Shown here piece after piece: positions 25,075 to 33,574 of a stretch of 64,000 bases of DNA. The stretch is taken from assembly GCF_015776785.2 (NCBI RefSeq), contig NZ_LFMD02000002.1:1911960-1975959 (forward strand), read 5' to 3'. Within the stretch, counting starts at the first letter, position 1; each line of letters opens with the position of its first letter. Below the pieces are notes generated by a model. That model was not told where the DNA came from, searched no databases, and was given only the letters and a program-made list of their open reading frames with translations. Source of the DNA: Kitasatospora sp. SUK 42. Its GTDB lineage: Bacteria > Actinomycetota > Actinomycetes > Streptomycetales > Streptomycetaceae. The position numbers and the translations under genes were made by a program.

Positions 25075-26175
25075 TCAGTTGGCGAAGGCGTCCAGGACCT
25101 GCTCGTACTCCTGGCACCACCACGCCAACTGGCCCGCCGAGGCGGGGTAGAGCGGGTCGGCCCGGTGGTCGCCCCGCTGGTAGCGCCACTGGAGCATCCA
25201 GAAGTCGTTCAGCCGCTCCCACCAGACCCGGTGGACGGCGGCGGCCAGGTGCTCGGCCGTGGCGGCGCCGGAGGCCCGGTAGGACTGGGAGTAGCGGCGG
25301 ACCCGGACCAGGTCGAGGACGCCGGTGGCCCGGTCGTTGAAGAGCAGGGTGGCGGCGCGGACGGCCTCCTCGGCGCGCGGCTGCGGGCCGAGCTTGTCCC
25401 AGTCCAGCACGGCCGTGACCGGCCCGCCGTCGGGCCCCTGTGCGTACAGCAGGTTGAGGCCGTGGAAGTCGCCGTGGGTCCAGCCGGTGGGCGGGGCGGT
25501 GCTCGGGGCGGGGCGGCACCGGGTGTGTTCGGCGAGCAGATCCAGCCGTTCGGTGAGCCGTTGTTCGACCAGCTCGTCCAGTTCCCCGTACGGGCGGTGC
25601 TCGCGGGCGCGGCGCCGCAGGTCACGGGCGAGTTCGAGGCTGTCGAGCGGGTCTGCGCTCTGGTATCCGGGGGGTTGGTCGAGGGGGGCGCAGACGTCGT
25701 CGAGCGCGCCGTGCAGTCGGCCGAGCAGCGTGCCGAGCGCGTCGCACTGCGGCGGTTCGAGCTCGGTGCCGTGCCGGTGGCGGCCGTCGACCCAGGGGAA
25801 CAGCGCGAACAGCCGGCCGCCCAGGCCGGCCACCGTGCCGGCGCGTTCGGCGCAGCTCAGTGGGGGTGCGACGGGCAGTCCCAGGGCGTGCAGGTCGGTC
25901 ATCGCGCGGTGGTGGGCGAGGATCTTCGGACGGTTGGCGGTGGCGGCGTCGACGTAGCACTTCAGGAAGTACGTGCCGGCCTCGGTGGTGACCCGGTAAC
26001 CCCGGTTGAGCAGGCCCTCGGCGACCGGTTCGGCGGTCAGCAGCCGCCCCACCCGGTAGCGGGCCAGGACCTCGGCGAGTGCGCTGCGCGGGACGGGCGG
26101 GCTGAGGGTCCCTATCGGCGGGGCGGAGAGGTCGGGGCGGGCCGGGGCGCAGGCGAGGGTCTGGCTGAAAGTCAC
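25075..26175 (-). CDS. Aminoglycoside phosphotransferase-family kinase
   Basis: A 366-residue APH/choline-kinase-fold protein. The ATP-side lysine region is GTYFLKCYVD, the catalytic loop is THGDFHGLNLL and the metal motif is AVLDWDKLG. Such genes are often annotated as homoserine kinase type II or resistance enzymes, but genomic members mostly phosphorylate small metabolites; the substrate is unknown. The GTG start has no Shine-Dalgarno, but TAACCT ends 6 nt before it, suggesting a leaderless mRNA. It converges with the kinase gene, only 13 nt between stops. Confidence 0.82.
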   Translation of the reverse strand: MTFSQTLACAPARPDLSAPPIGTLSPPVPRSALAEVLARYRVGRLLTAEPVAEGLLNRGYRVTTEAGTYFLKCYVDAATANRPKILAHHRAMTDLHALGLPVAPPLSCAERAGTVAGLGGRLFALFPWVDGRHRHGTELEPPQCDALGTLLGRLHGALDDVCAPLDQPPGYQSADPLDSLELARDLRRRAREHRPYGELDELVEQRLTERLDLLAEHTRCRPAPSTAPPTGWTHGDFHGLNLLYAQGPDGGPVTAVLDWDKLGPQPRAEEAVRAATLLFNDRATGVLDLVRVRRYSQSYRASGAATAEHLAAAVHRVWWERLNDFWMLQWRYQRGDHRADPLYPASAGQLAWWCQEYEQVLDAFAN

Positions 26176-26188
26176 GTGCAGAGGTTAT

Positions 26189-26206
26189 GGCCCCCTGGTG
26201 GGGGCC
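26189..26206 (-). terminator. Short terminator after the DosR-like regulator gene
   Basis: GGCCCCC and GGGGGCC arms around TGGT, about 35 nt past the regulator stop and just upstream of the phosphotransferase gene. Confidence 0.45.
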
Positions 26207-26240
26207 CTTGACAAACCGTCAGACTTGTGAAGCGGCTTGA

Positions 26241-26900
26241 TCAGTACTGGTGATCGGCCTGGTGCCGTGCCACGAAAGCGGCCGCCTGGGTGCGTCGCTC
26301 CATGCCCATCTTGGCGAGCAGACTGGAGACGTAGTTCTTCACCGTCTTCTCGGCCAGGTGCAACTCGTTCCCGATCTGACGATTGGTCATCCCCTCGCCG
26401 ATCAGATCGAGGATCCGTCGTTCCTGCTTGGTGAGTTGGGAGAGCCGCTCGTCCTCCTTCTCGCCGCCGTCGCGCAGCCGGGCGAGCACCCTGCTGGTGG
26501 CCACCGGGTCGAGCAGCGAGCGGCCGGCCGCGACGTCCCGGACGGCGGTGATCAGGTCGGTGCCGCGGATCGCCTTGAGGACGTAGCCGGAGGCGCCCGC
26601 CATGATCGAGTCGAACAGCGCCTCGTCGTCCGAGAACGAGGTCAGCATCAGGCACTTGATCTCCGGCAGCCGGGAGCGGATCTCCCGGCAGACCTCGACC
26701 CCGTTGCCGTCCGGCAGCCGGACGTCCAGCACCGCGACGTCGGGGTGCACCGCGGGGATCCGGGTGAGCGCCTCGGCGGCCGTGCCGGCCTCGCCGACCA
26801 CCTCGATGTCGTCCTCGACCGAGAGCAGATCGTGCACACCCCGCCGGACGACCTCGTGATCGTCGAGCAGGAACACCCTGATTCGTCCGTTGTCAGTCAC
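26241..26900 (-). CDS. DosR/DevR-type response regulator (NarL/LuxR family)
   Basis: A 219-residue response regulator. The receiver has the acidic pair in LLDDHEVV, phosphoacceptor Asp59 in [13 protein letters not shown], and the Lys in [10 protein letters not shown]. The LuxR helix-turn-helix is [21 protein letters not shown] followed by [14 protein letters not shown]. Similarity to mycobacterial DosR runs through both domains ([28 protein letters not shown]). GTG 26900 is chosen because GGGAGG precedes it by about 9 nt; an upstream in-frame GTG at 26921 has none. No kinase gene is adjacent, so it is an orphan. It is divergent from bkdABC, as in S. coelicolor. Confidence 0.9.
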   Translation of the reverse strand: MTDNGRIRVFLLDDHEVVRRGVHDLLSVEDDIEVVGEAGTAAEALTRIPAVHPDVAVLDVRLPDGNGVEVCREIRSRLPEIKCLMLTSFSDDEALFDSIMAGASGYVLKAIRGTDLITAVRDVAAGRSLLDPVATSRVLARLRDGGEKEDERLSQLTKQERRILDLIGEGMTNRQIGNELHLAEKTVKNYVSSLLAKMGMERRTQAAAFVARHQADHQY

Positions 26901-27326
26901 GCCCAAAGCCTCCCATATCACCGTACAGAAGACCTATCGTTCACATCGCCGTAAAGACGTGATCCGGCCAGAGCCGACCGAAACAGATACCGAGAACCCC
27001 CTTACGTACGGGCGTCTGCCCGGATAACGTGCGCTGGTGTCCTGAAGGCGCTCGAATTGAGAGCTGCGTCACGCCGACCGTCACCCCCACCCATCCGACG
27101 GCGAGCCGGGCGCAGCACCCTCGGGGTCGTGGGCCCTGAACAAGTAGGACGTCCTAGCGCAAGCGCGCCAAGGGCGGACGCTGGGTAACGTTCTCGTGAG
27201 GGACGCCGTCGGAACAGGATCACCACCTGCCACGCAGTAGGTGCGCACACCCACGCGCGCCCCGCGAGGCGGTGACCGGACCGGTCACCGGCGACCCCGG
27301 GCGGCCGGACAGACCGAGGAGTGAAC
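26901..27326. other. Divergent intergenic region regulator / bkdABC
   Basis: A 426-nt gap. It contains a 12-bp palindrome TAGGACGTCCTA (27145-27156) and a -10-like TAACGT (27186-27191) toward bkdA without a clear -35. I see no gene and no obvious DevR-box pair. Confidence 0.35.
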
Positions 27327-28481
27327 GTGACCGTCAAAAGCACGGCGAGGGCTCGCAAGAAGGCGGCCCCCGGCGTCCCTGACACCCTCCGCGCCACGGG
27401 GACGGACGCCCAGCCGGAGCTCGTACAGCTGCTCACGCCGGAAGGCGAGCGGGTCGAGCACCCGGACTACCCCCTCACCACCACTCCCGAGGAGCTGCGC
27501 GCCCTCTACCGCGACCTGGTGCTGGTGCGCCGGTTCGACGGCGAGGCGACCGCGCTCCAGCGCCAGGGCGAGCTGGGCCTGTGGGCCTCGCTGCTCGGCC
27601 AGGAGGCCGCCCAGGTCGGCTCCGGCCGGGCCATGCGTACCGGCGACTACGCCTTCCCGACCTACCGCGAGCACGGCGTGGCCTGGTGCCGCGACGTCGA
27701 CCCGCTGAACCTGCTCGGCATGTTCCGCGGTGTGAACCACGGCGGTTGGGACCCGAACGAGAAGAACTTCCACCTCTACACCATCGTGATCGGCGCGCAG
27801 ACCCTGCACGCCACCGGCTACGCGATGGGCATCACCAAGGACGGCGCCGACGACGCGGTGATCGCGTACTTCGGTGACGGCGCCTCCAGCCAGGGCGACG
27901 TCAACGAGGCGTTCACCTTCGCCTCGGTCTACAACGCCCCGGTGGTGTTCTTCTGCCAGAACAACCAGTGGGCGATCTCCGAGCCCACCACCACCCAGAC
28001 CAAGATCCCGCTGTACCGCCGCGCCTCCGGCTTCGGCTTCCCCGGCGTGCGGGTCGACGGCAACGACGTGCTGGCCTGCCTCGCGGTCACCCGCTGGGCG
28101 CTCGACCACGCCCGCAGCGGCAACGGCCCGGTGCTGATCGAGGCCTTCACCTACCGGATGGGCGCGCACACCACCTCCGACGACCCCACCCGCTACCGGC
28201 ACGCCGAGGAGACCGAGGCCTGGAAGGCCAAGGACCCGATCACCCGGCTCCGCGCCCACCTGGAGAAGGAGGGCCTGGCCGACGAGGAGTTCTTCGCCGC
28301 CGTCGACGCCGAGAGCGAGCAGCTCGGGCTGCGGGTGCGCGAGGGCGTGCGCAGCATGCCGGACCCCGACCCGACGTTGATCTTCGACCACGTGTACAGC
28401 GAGCCGCATGCTCAGGTCGATGAGGAACGGGCCGAGTACATCGAGTACGCGGCCTCCTTCGAGGCGGGGGAGAACCACTGA
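27327..28481 (+). CDS. bkdA: Branched-chain 2-oxoacid dehydrogenase E1 alpha
   Basis: A 384-residue thiamine-diphosphate E1 alpha subunit. The ThDP motif is FGDGASSQGDVNEAF ending CQNNQWAIS, and YRMGAHTTSDDPTRYR is the phosphorylation-loop region typical of branched-chain E1. With E1 beta and E2 it decarboxylates branched 2-oxoacids to the acyl-CoA starters of iso- and anteiso-fatty acids and of some polyketides. GTG 27327 is preferred over GTG 27321 because GAGGAG (27316-27321) overlaps the latter. The stop overlaps the bkdB start by 1 nt. Pyruvate dehydrogenase E1 is the alternative; length and context favour Bkd. Confidence 0.9.
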   Translation: MTVKSTARARKKAAPGVPDTLRATGTDAQPELVQLLTPEGERVEHPDYPLTTTPEELRALYRDLVLVRRFDGEATALQRQGELGLWASLLGQEAAQVGSGRAMRTGDYAFPTYREHGVAWCRDVDPLNLLGMFRGVNHGGWDPNEKNFHLYTIVIGAQTLHATGYAMGITKDGADDAVIAYFGDGASSQGDVNEAFTFASVYNAPVVFFCQNNQWAISEPTTTQTKIPLYRRASGFGFPGVRVDGNDVLACLAVTRWALDHARSGNGPVLIEAFTYRMGAHTTSDDPTRYRHAEETEAWKAKDPITRLRAHLEKEGLADEEFFAAVDAESEQLGLRVREGVRSMPDPDPTLIFDHVYSEPHAQVDEERAEYIEYAASFEAGENH

Positions 28482-29455
28482 TGGCCGGTCAGCTCAGCAT
28501 TGCCAAGGCGCTCAACGAGGCGCTGCGCAAGTCGCTGGAGAACGACCCGAAGACCGTCCTGATGGGCGAGGACATCGGCAAGCTCGGCGGCGTGTTCCGG
28601 ATCACCGACGGCCTGCAGAAGGACTTCGGCGAGGACCGGGTGATCGACACCCCGCTGGCCGAGTCCGGCATCGTCGGCACCGCGATCGGCCTGGCGCTGC
28701 GCGGCTACCGCCCGGTCGTGGAGATCCAGTTCGACGGCTTCGTCTACCCGGCCTTCGACCAGATCGTCTCCCAGCTGGCCAAGATGCACGCCCGGGCGCT
28801 CGGGCACGTCAAGCTGCCGGTCACCGTCCGCATCCCGTACGCGGGCGGCATCGGCGCGGTCGAGCACCACAGTGAGTCGCACGAGGCGTACTTCGCGCAC
28901 ACCGCCGGCCTGCGGGTGGTCACCCCGTCCAGCGCGCACGACGCGCACTGGATGCTGCGCCAGGCGATCGAGTCGGACGATCCGGTCATCTTCCTGGAGC
29001 CCAAGCGGCGTTACTGGGACAAGGGCGAGGTCGGCGCCGCCGCCGACCTCGGGCTGCACGACGCCCGGGTGGTCCGCCCCGGCGCGGACGCGACGCTGAT
29101 CGCGTACGGCCCGATGGTCAAGGTCTGCCTGGAGGCCGCCGCGGCCGCCGAGGAGGACGGCCGCCGGCTGGAGGTCATCGACCTGCGCTCGCTCACCCCG
29201 GTGGACTTCGCGACGCTGGAGGAGTCGGTCAAGCGCACCGGACGGGCCGTCGTGGTGCACGAGGCTCCGGTGTTCCTGGGCATGGGCGCCGAGCTGGCCG
29301 CCCGGCTCACCGAGCGGTGCTTCTACCACCTGGAGGCACCGGTCCTGCGGGTCGGCGGCTACTTCGCGCCGTATCCGCCGTCCCGGGTCGAAGAGGCGTT
29401 CCTGCCCGACCTGGACCGCGTGCTCGACGCCGTCGACCGCGCGCTCGCGTACTGA
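28481..29455 (+). CDS. bkdB: Branched-chain 2-oxoacid dehydrogenase E1 beta
   Basis: A 324-residue E1 beta subunit, the standard length. Characteristic segments are LMGEDIGKLGGVFRIT, TPLAESGIVGTAIGLAL, MPVTVRIPYAGGIG-type sequence at LPVTVRIPYAGGIGAVEHHS, and PSSAHDAHWMLRQAI. It forms the heterotetramer with BkdA and completes the ThDP site. Its ATG overlaps the bkdA stop as TGATG, so translation is coupled. Confidence 0.92.
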   Translation: MAGQLSIAKALNEALRKSLENDPKTVLMGEDIGKLGGVFRITDGLQKDFGEDRVIDTPLAESGIVGTAIGLALRGYRPVVEIQFDGFVYPAFDQIVSQLAKMHARALGHVKLPVTVRIPYAGGIGAVEHHSESHEAYFAHTAGLRVVTPSSAHDAHWMLRQAIESDDPVIFLEPKRRYWDKGEVGAAADLGLHDARVVRPGADATLIAYGPMVKVCLEAAAAAEEDGRRLEVIDLRSLTPVDFATLEESVKRTGRAVVVHEAPVFLGMGAELAARLTERCFYHLEAPVLRVGGYFAPYPPSRVEEAFLPDLDRVLDAVDRALAY

Positions 29456-29470
29456 TTCCGGGGAGCGAAG

Positions 29471-30910
29471 ATGACCACCGAAGTTCGCTCGCTCCGCGAG
29501 TTCAAGATGCCCGACGTGGGCGAGGGCCTCACCGAGGCCGAGATCCTCAGCTGGTACGTCAAGCCCGGTGACACCGTCACCGACGGGCAGGTCGTCTGCG
29601 AGGTGGAGACCGCCAAGGCGGCGGTGGAGCTGCCGATCCCGTTCAACGGGGTCGTCGAGCAGCTCTTCTTCCCCGAGGGCGCGACGGTCGACGTCGGCAC
29701 CGTGATCATCTCCGTGGCGGTCGCCGGGGAGGCGGGGGCCGCACCGGCCGCCGCACCCGCCGTCGTTGCCGCGGCGCCGGCCGCGGAGGCCGAGCCGGAG
29801 CGGCGCGAGGTGCTGGTCGGGTACGGCCCGCGCACCGGCACCGCCCAGCGCCGGGCCCGGCGGACGACCACCAGGACCACGACGGTCACCGCGTCGAAGC
29901 CCGCCCCGGCGGCGCCCGCCGCGGTCGTGCCGGCCGTCGCGGCCCCGGCGGCCCCGGCGGCTCCGGCGGCTCCGGCCCCCGGCGTCGAAGTGCCGGGCGG
30001 GGAGCGGCCGTTGGCCAAGCCGCCGGTGCGCAAGCTGGCCAAGGACCTCGGCATCGACCTGCGCGCGGTCACCCCGACCGGTCCGAACGGTGTGATCACC
30101 CGCGAGGACGTGCACGCCCACGCCGCGGCCCTGGCCGCCCCGGCGGCTCCGGTCGTCGAGGCCGTCGTGGCCGAGCCGGTCGAGGTACCGGTGTTCGCAC
30201 CCGCCGCGGGCGACGTCCGGGTGCCGATCAAGGGCGTCCGCAAGGCGACCGCGCAGGCGATGGTGGCCTCGGCCTTCACCGCCCCGCACGTCACCGAGTT
30301 CGTCCAGGTCGACGTGACCCGCACGATGAAGTTCGTCCGCCGGCTCAAGGAGAGCGGCGAGCTGGGCCGGGACGTCCGGGTCAGCCCGCTGCTGCTGGTC
30401 GCGAAGGCGCTGCTCACCGCGATCAAGCGGCACCCCGAGATCAACGCCCAGTGGGACGAGGCGGCCCAGGAGATCGTGATCAGGGGCCAGGTGAACCTCG
30501 GCATCGCCGCGGCCACCCCGCGCGGCCTGATCGTCCCGAACATCAAGGACGCCGGGACCAGGACCCTCGGCGGCCTGGCCACCGCGCTCGGCGAGCTGGT
30601 CGAGACCGCCCGCCAGGGCAAGACCTCGCCGGCCGACATGCAGGGCGGCACCGTCACGATCACCAACGTCGGCGTCTTCGGCGTCGACACCGGCACCCCG
30701 ATCCTCAACCCGGGCGAGGCGGCCATCCTCGCCTTCGGCGCGGTCCGGGAACTGCCGTGGGTGCACAAGGGCAAGGTGGTCCCGCGCCAGGTGACCACGC
30801 TGGCGCTCTCCTTCGACCACCGGCTGGTCGACGGCGAGCTCGGCTCCAAGGTGCTGGCCGACGTGGCCGCGCTGCTGGAGCGCCCGAAGCGCCTGATCAC
30901 CTGGGGCTGA
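29471..30910 (+). CDS. bkdC: Branched-chain 2-oxoacid dehydrogenase E2 (acyltransferase)
   Basis: A 479-residue dihydrolipoyl acyltransferase with one lipoyl domain (1-80; lipoyl Lys49 in EVETAKAAVEL), an Ala/Pro-rich linker, the peripheral-subunit-binding domain (VRKLAKDLGIDL with GPNGVITREDV, about 180-215), a second linker and the catalytic domain with SFDHRLVDGELG (His near 450, Asp near 454). It moves the acyl group to CoA. The ATG lies 15 nt after bkdB with GGGGAGCGA before it. No E3 gene is present, so a shared lipoamide dehydrogenase is likely used. Confidence 0.93.
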   Translation: MTTEVRSLREFKMPDVGEGLTEAEILSWYVKPGDTVTDGQVVCEVETAKAAVELPIPFNGVVEQLFFPEGATVDVGTVIISVAVAGEAGAAPAAAPAVVAAAPAAEAEPERREVLVGYGPRTGTAQRRARRTTTRTTTVTASKPAPAAPAAVVPAVAAPAAPAAPAAPAPGVEVPGGERPLAKPPVRKLAKDLGIDLRAVTPTGPNGVITREDVHAHAAALAAPAAPVVEAVVAEPVEVPVFAPAAGDVRVPIKGVRKATAQAMVASAFTAPHVTEFVQVDVTRTMKFVRRLKESGELGRDVRVSPLLLVAKALLTAIKRHPEINAQWDEAAQEIVIRGQVNLGIAAATPRGLIVPNIKDAGTRTLGGLATALGELVETARQGKTSPADMQGGTVTITNVGVFGVDTGTPILNPGEAAILAFGAVRELPWVHKGKVVPRQVTTLALSFDHRLVDGELGSKVLADVAALLERPKRLITWG

Positions 30911-30929
30911 CGCCCCGGTAGACCGGAAG

Positions 30930-30971
30930 AAGGGGCCCTCCCCCGCACCGCCGTGCGGGGGAGGGCCCCTT
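30930..30971. terminator. Bidirectional terminator after bkdC
   Basis: A perfect 19-bp stem (30930-30948 with 30953-30971) around CGCC, 19 nt after the bkdC stop and 18 nt from the stop of the convergent gene. Confidence 0.85.
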
Positions 30972-30989
30972 CGTCGTCCCGCCCGCCGG

Positions 30990-31928
30990 TCAGCGCCGGG
31001 TGCGCAGGCGGCGGACGGCGGTCAGCACGCCGGCTCCGAGGGCGAGGAGGACGGCGGAGGTGAGGGCGAGGAAGGTGTTGGTGGTGGAGGCGCCGGTGTG
31101 GGCGAGCTCGGGGGTGCCGGCCGGCGCGGTGGTGGCGGGTGCGGCGCTGGGGGTGGCGCTCGGAACGGCGGTGGGGGTGGTGTCCGCCTGGGCGGGGGCC
31201 TGGTCGGCGGCGGGCGCGGCGGGCTTCGCCTTGGCCGGGGTGGTGGGCTTCGCGGTGGCGGTCGGCTTGGGGGCGGGCGCGGCGGGGTGCGCCACCGGGA
31301 AGGTGAGGTAGGAGTCGCTGCCGACCGCCTTCGAGTGGGGAGCCTGCCCGAGGACGCTGACCGTGATCGACTTCAGCTCCTTGGGGGCCTTCGAGGAGAG
31401 CCCGATCCGGAAGAGGCGGTGCTCGGCGCGGCCGTTTTCGAGGTGCTTGATGACGGTGGCCGGCGTGGCGGTGGTGTGGAGCGAGGGGTCGCAGCCGTGT
31501 TCGAGGGAGACCGGCTTCCAGGTCCCGCCCGAGGCCACCTCGACCGTGAAGTCCTGGGGGCGGAGACCGGCGCCCGGGACGGGGTTGAACAGCGAGATGG
31601 CCGCGGCGACGTTCTCGTAGGGGGCGCCGGTGAAGTTGGCGATGCCGACGCCGACCTCCACCTTCGGGCCGCCCGCGGTGAGGGTCTGGCCGTCCCGGGT
31701 CTGGTGGAAGCCGGCCTGGAGCTCGCCGTCGTGGGTGACGGCTGGAGCGGTGGGAGCCGAGGTGGGAGCCGTCACCGGGTAGGGACCGGCGCAGGCCCAG
31801 GCGGTGTCGGTGGCGAGGAACTGGACGCCGCCGACGAGAAGGGTGGTAGCGGCGAGGGCGGCGAGACGGCGGCGGCCGGAGAGCGGGCGGTCGTTCTTCG
31901 CAAAACGGGTGATAACGGACGTACGCAT
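30990..31928 (-). CDS. Sortase-anchored cell-wall protein with LAHTG motif
   Basis: A 312-residue exported protein. A basic N-terminus and hydrophobic stretch form a signal peptide ending near AWACAGPYP. A folded domain of about 170 residues follows, then a Pro/Ala/Thr-rich stalk and a sorting signal: LAHTG (275-279), a hydrophobic helix and RRLRTRR. LAxTG is the motif used by class E sortases of streptomycetes. ATG 31928 is chosen because GGGGAG precedes it by 9 nt. The domain's role is unknown; Cys residues near its start and middle could form a disulfide. Confidence 0.85.
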   Translation of the reverse strand: MRTSVITRFAKNDRPLSGRRRLAALAATTLLVGGVQFLATDTAWACAGPYPVTAPTSAPTAPAVTHDGELQAGFHQTRDGQTLTAGGPKVEVGVGIANFTGAPYENVAAAISLFNPVPGAGLRPQDFTVEVASGGTWKPVSLEHGCDPSLHTTATPATVIKHLENGRAEHRLFRIGLSSKAPKELKSITVSVLGQAPHSKAVGSDSYLTFPVAHPAAPAPKPTATAKPTTPAKAKPAAPAADQAPAQADTTPTAVPSATPSAAPATTAPAGTPELAHTGASTTNTFLALTSAVLLALGAGVLTAVRRLRTRR

Positions 31929-32296
31929 GACGTGACTCCCCAGGGTCATGGGTCTGACGGTGTGTAGGTGAAGACGACCGGCTCCGCTCCTGCCGAGCGG
32001 AAGCGCCCCCCGGCTCCGCCGGTCTCGCTCTCTGCCCGCCTTCACCCGTACAGACGCGTATCCCCGCCGGGGGTTGCAGGTGGGTCCGGAAATTTTTTTC
32101 GCGGAGTTCCCGGCGGGCCCCCGGAGTGGTTCCGATGGGTTCGAACGAATCATTGGTATGACTGGGATGAAGCTGATCGTTCGGCCAGTTCGGTGACATT
32201 TGCGTCGGCCGGTTGGGGCGACACGCCGGTCCGGGTACGTCTTCGCTCCACCACCCGGGCGACGCCGGGTGACCGGAGCACCGAGGACGCACCCGT
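31929..32296. other. Divergent intergenic region LAHTG gene / M64 peptidase gene
   Basis: A 368-nt gap, AT-richer than its surroundings in places (an ATTTTTTT run near 32092). I find no promoter with both boxes well matched, and no gene. Confidence 0.3.
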
Positions 32297-33526
32297 ATGC
32301 CTGCTGGCACCCCTGGCCGTCTCGTCCGGACCACGGCCCTACTCGTACTGGTGTCCACCGCCGTACTCCCGGCCGTCCTGGACCTGGTCGGCCCCTCGCC
32401 GTTCGGCGTCATCGGCGCGGACGCCCCGGTCGACCGGGCGGTGCCGCCGCCCGCCGCGCTCCACGCCGACCAGCGGCTGCCGGTGGCCGCCCCGACCTTC
32501 GACGTCCGCAGCACCGGGGACCCGACCAACCGGATCACCCTGGTCCTGCTCGGAGACGGCTACACGGCCGACCAGCAGGAGCTCTTCCGGCAGCAGGCGG
32601 ACAAGGCCTGGCACTCGCTGATGGACATCGAGCCGTTCCGCACCTACCAGGGGTTCTTCAACATACGGCGGGTCGAGGTGGTCTCCCCGGTCTCCGGCAT
32701 CGCGGAGACCGAGAGCCGCCGCACCCCCGCCACCCCGCTCGGCATGCACTTCTGGTGCGAGGGCACCGCCCGGCTGCTCTGCGCCGACGAGGCCGCCACC
32801 GCCCGCTACGCCGGGGAGGGCACCGGGCCGCAGTACCTGATCGCGCTGGCCAACTCCACCGAGTACGGCGGCGCCGGGGGCACCGGGGTGACCACCCTGG
32901 CGGGGGGCAGCCCGGACGCCGGACGGATCATCCAGCACGAGATAGGGCACACCGTCGGGGACCTCGGCGACGAGTACGACAGCGCCCCGGACGACGCCGA
33001 CTACCCGAACCTCTCCACCCTCAACTCCGACGACATGCGCAAGAAGCAGACCAAGTGGTGGCGCTGGCTGGGCGCGGTGTCCCCGGACGGCTCCGGGACC
33101 ATCGGGGCGTACCGCGGCGCCAACGGCCTCTACCGGCCCACGCCCGACTCGGTGATGCGCACCCTCGGCAGCTCCTACAACCTGCCCTCGCGCGAGGCGA
33201 TCATCGAGGAGATCTACCGCAAGGTCCGGCCGACCGACGCCCCGTCGCCGCCGCCGGGCGAGGTGGCCGGGCGGCCCACGCTGGACGTCCGGCCGCTGTC
33301 GCTGTCCGGCTCCCGGCAGCTGGAGGTGGAGTGGAAGGTGGACGGCGTCCCGGTGGTCCCGCCGACCGCGGCCGGCGGCCGGCTGGACACCGCGCAGCTG
33401 GTGCTGGCCCCCGGCCGGACGGCCACCGTGACCGCGACCGTCCGGGACAACACCGACTGGGTGCGCGACGAGGCCTTCCGGGACCGCTACATGACGAGGT
33501 CGGTGTCCTGGACGGTGACCGGCTGA
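32297..33526 (+). CDS. Secreted M64-family metallopeptidase (IgA peptidase-like)
   Basis: A 409-residue exported protease. A hydrophobic signal stretch (about residues 10-30) precedes a conserved start ITLVLLGDGYTADQQELF and the zinc motif HEIGHTVGDLGDEY (His214, Glu215, His218, with the downstream Asp/Glu typical of M64). A beta-rich domain of about 110 residues ends the protein. M64 includes Clostridium IgA-degrading peptidase, but soil members are simply secreted proteases of unknown target. GAGGAC precedes the ATG at a slightly long distance. Confidence 0.88.
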   Translation: MPAGTPGRLVRTTALLVLVSTAVLPAVLDLVGPSPFGVIGADAPVDRAVPPPAALHADQRLPVAAPTFDVRSTGDPTNRITLVLLGDGYTADQQELFRQQADKAWHSLMDIEPFRTYQGFFNIRRVEVVSPVSGIAETESRRTPATPLGMHFWCEGTARLLCADEAATARYAGEGTGPQYLIALANSTEYGGAGGTGVTTLAGGSPDAGRIIQHEIGHTVGDLGDEYDSAPDDADYPNLSTLNSDDMRKKQTKWWRWLGAVSPDGSGTIGAYRGANGLYRPTPDSVMRTLGSSYNLPSREAIIEEIYRKVRPTDAPSPPPGEVAGRPTLDVRPLSLSGSRQLEVEWKVDGVPVVPPTAAGGRLDTAQLVLAPGRTATVTATVRDNTDWVRDEAFRDRYMTRSVSWTVTG

Positions 33527-33574
33527 GGCCCGCTCCACGGGCCGTCCACCCCCCTCTGGGCCTCCCATCATGGG

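Noticed and set aside
26208-26213. Perfect TTGACA on the plus strand
   Set aside because: No -10 at suitable spacing and no plus-strand gene follows; it lies between two minus-strand genes.
29359-32538. Open antisense frame over bkdC and the region beyond (about 1060 codons)
   Set aside because: It overlaps bkdC and the LAHTG gene and shows low-complexity Arg/Pro/Ser composition; a shadow of the GC-rich codon pattern.
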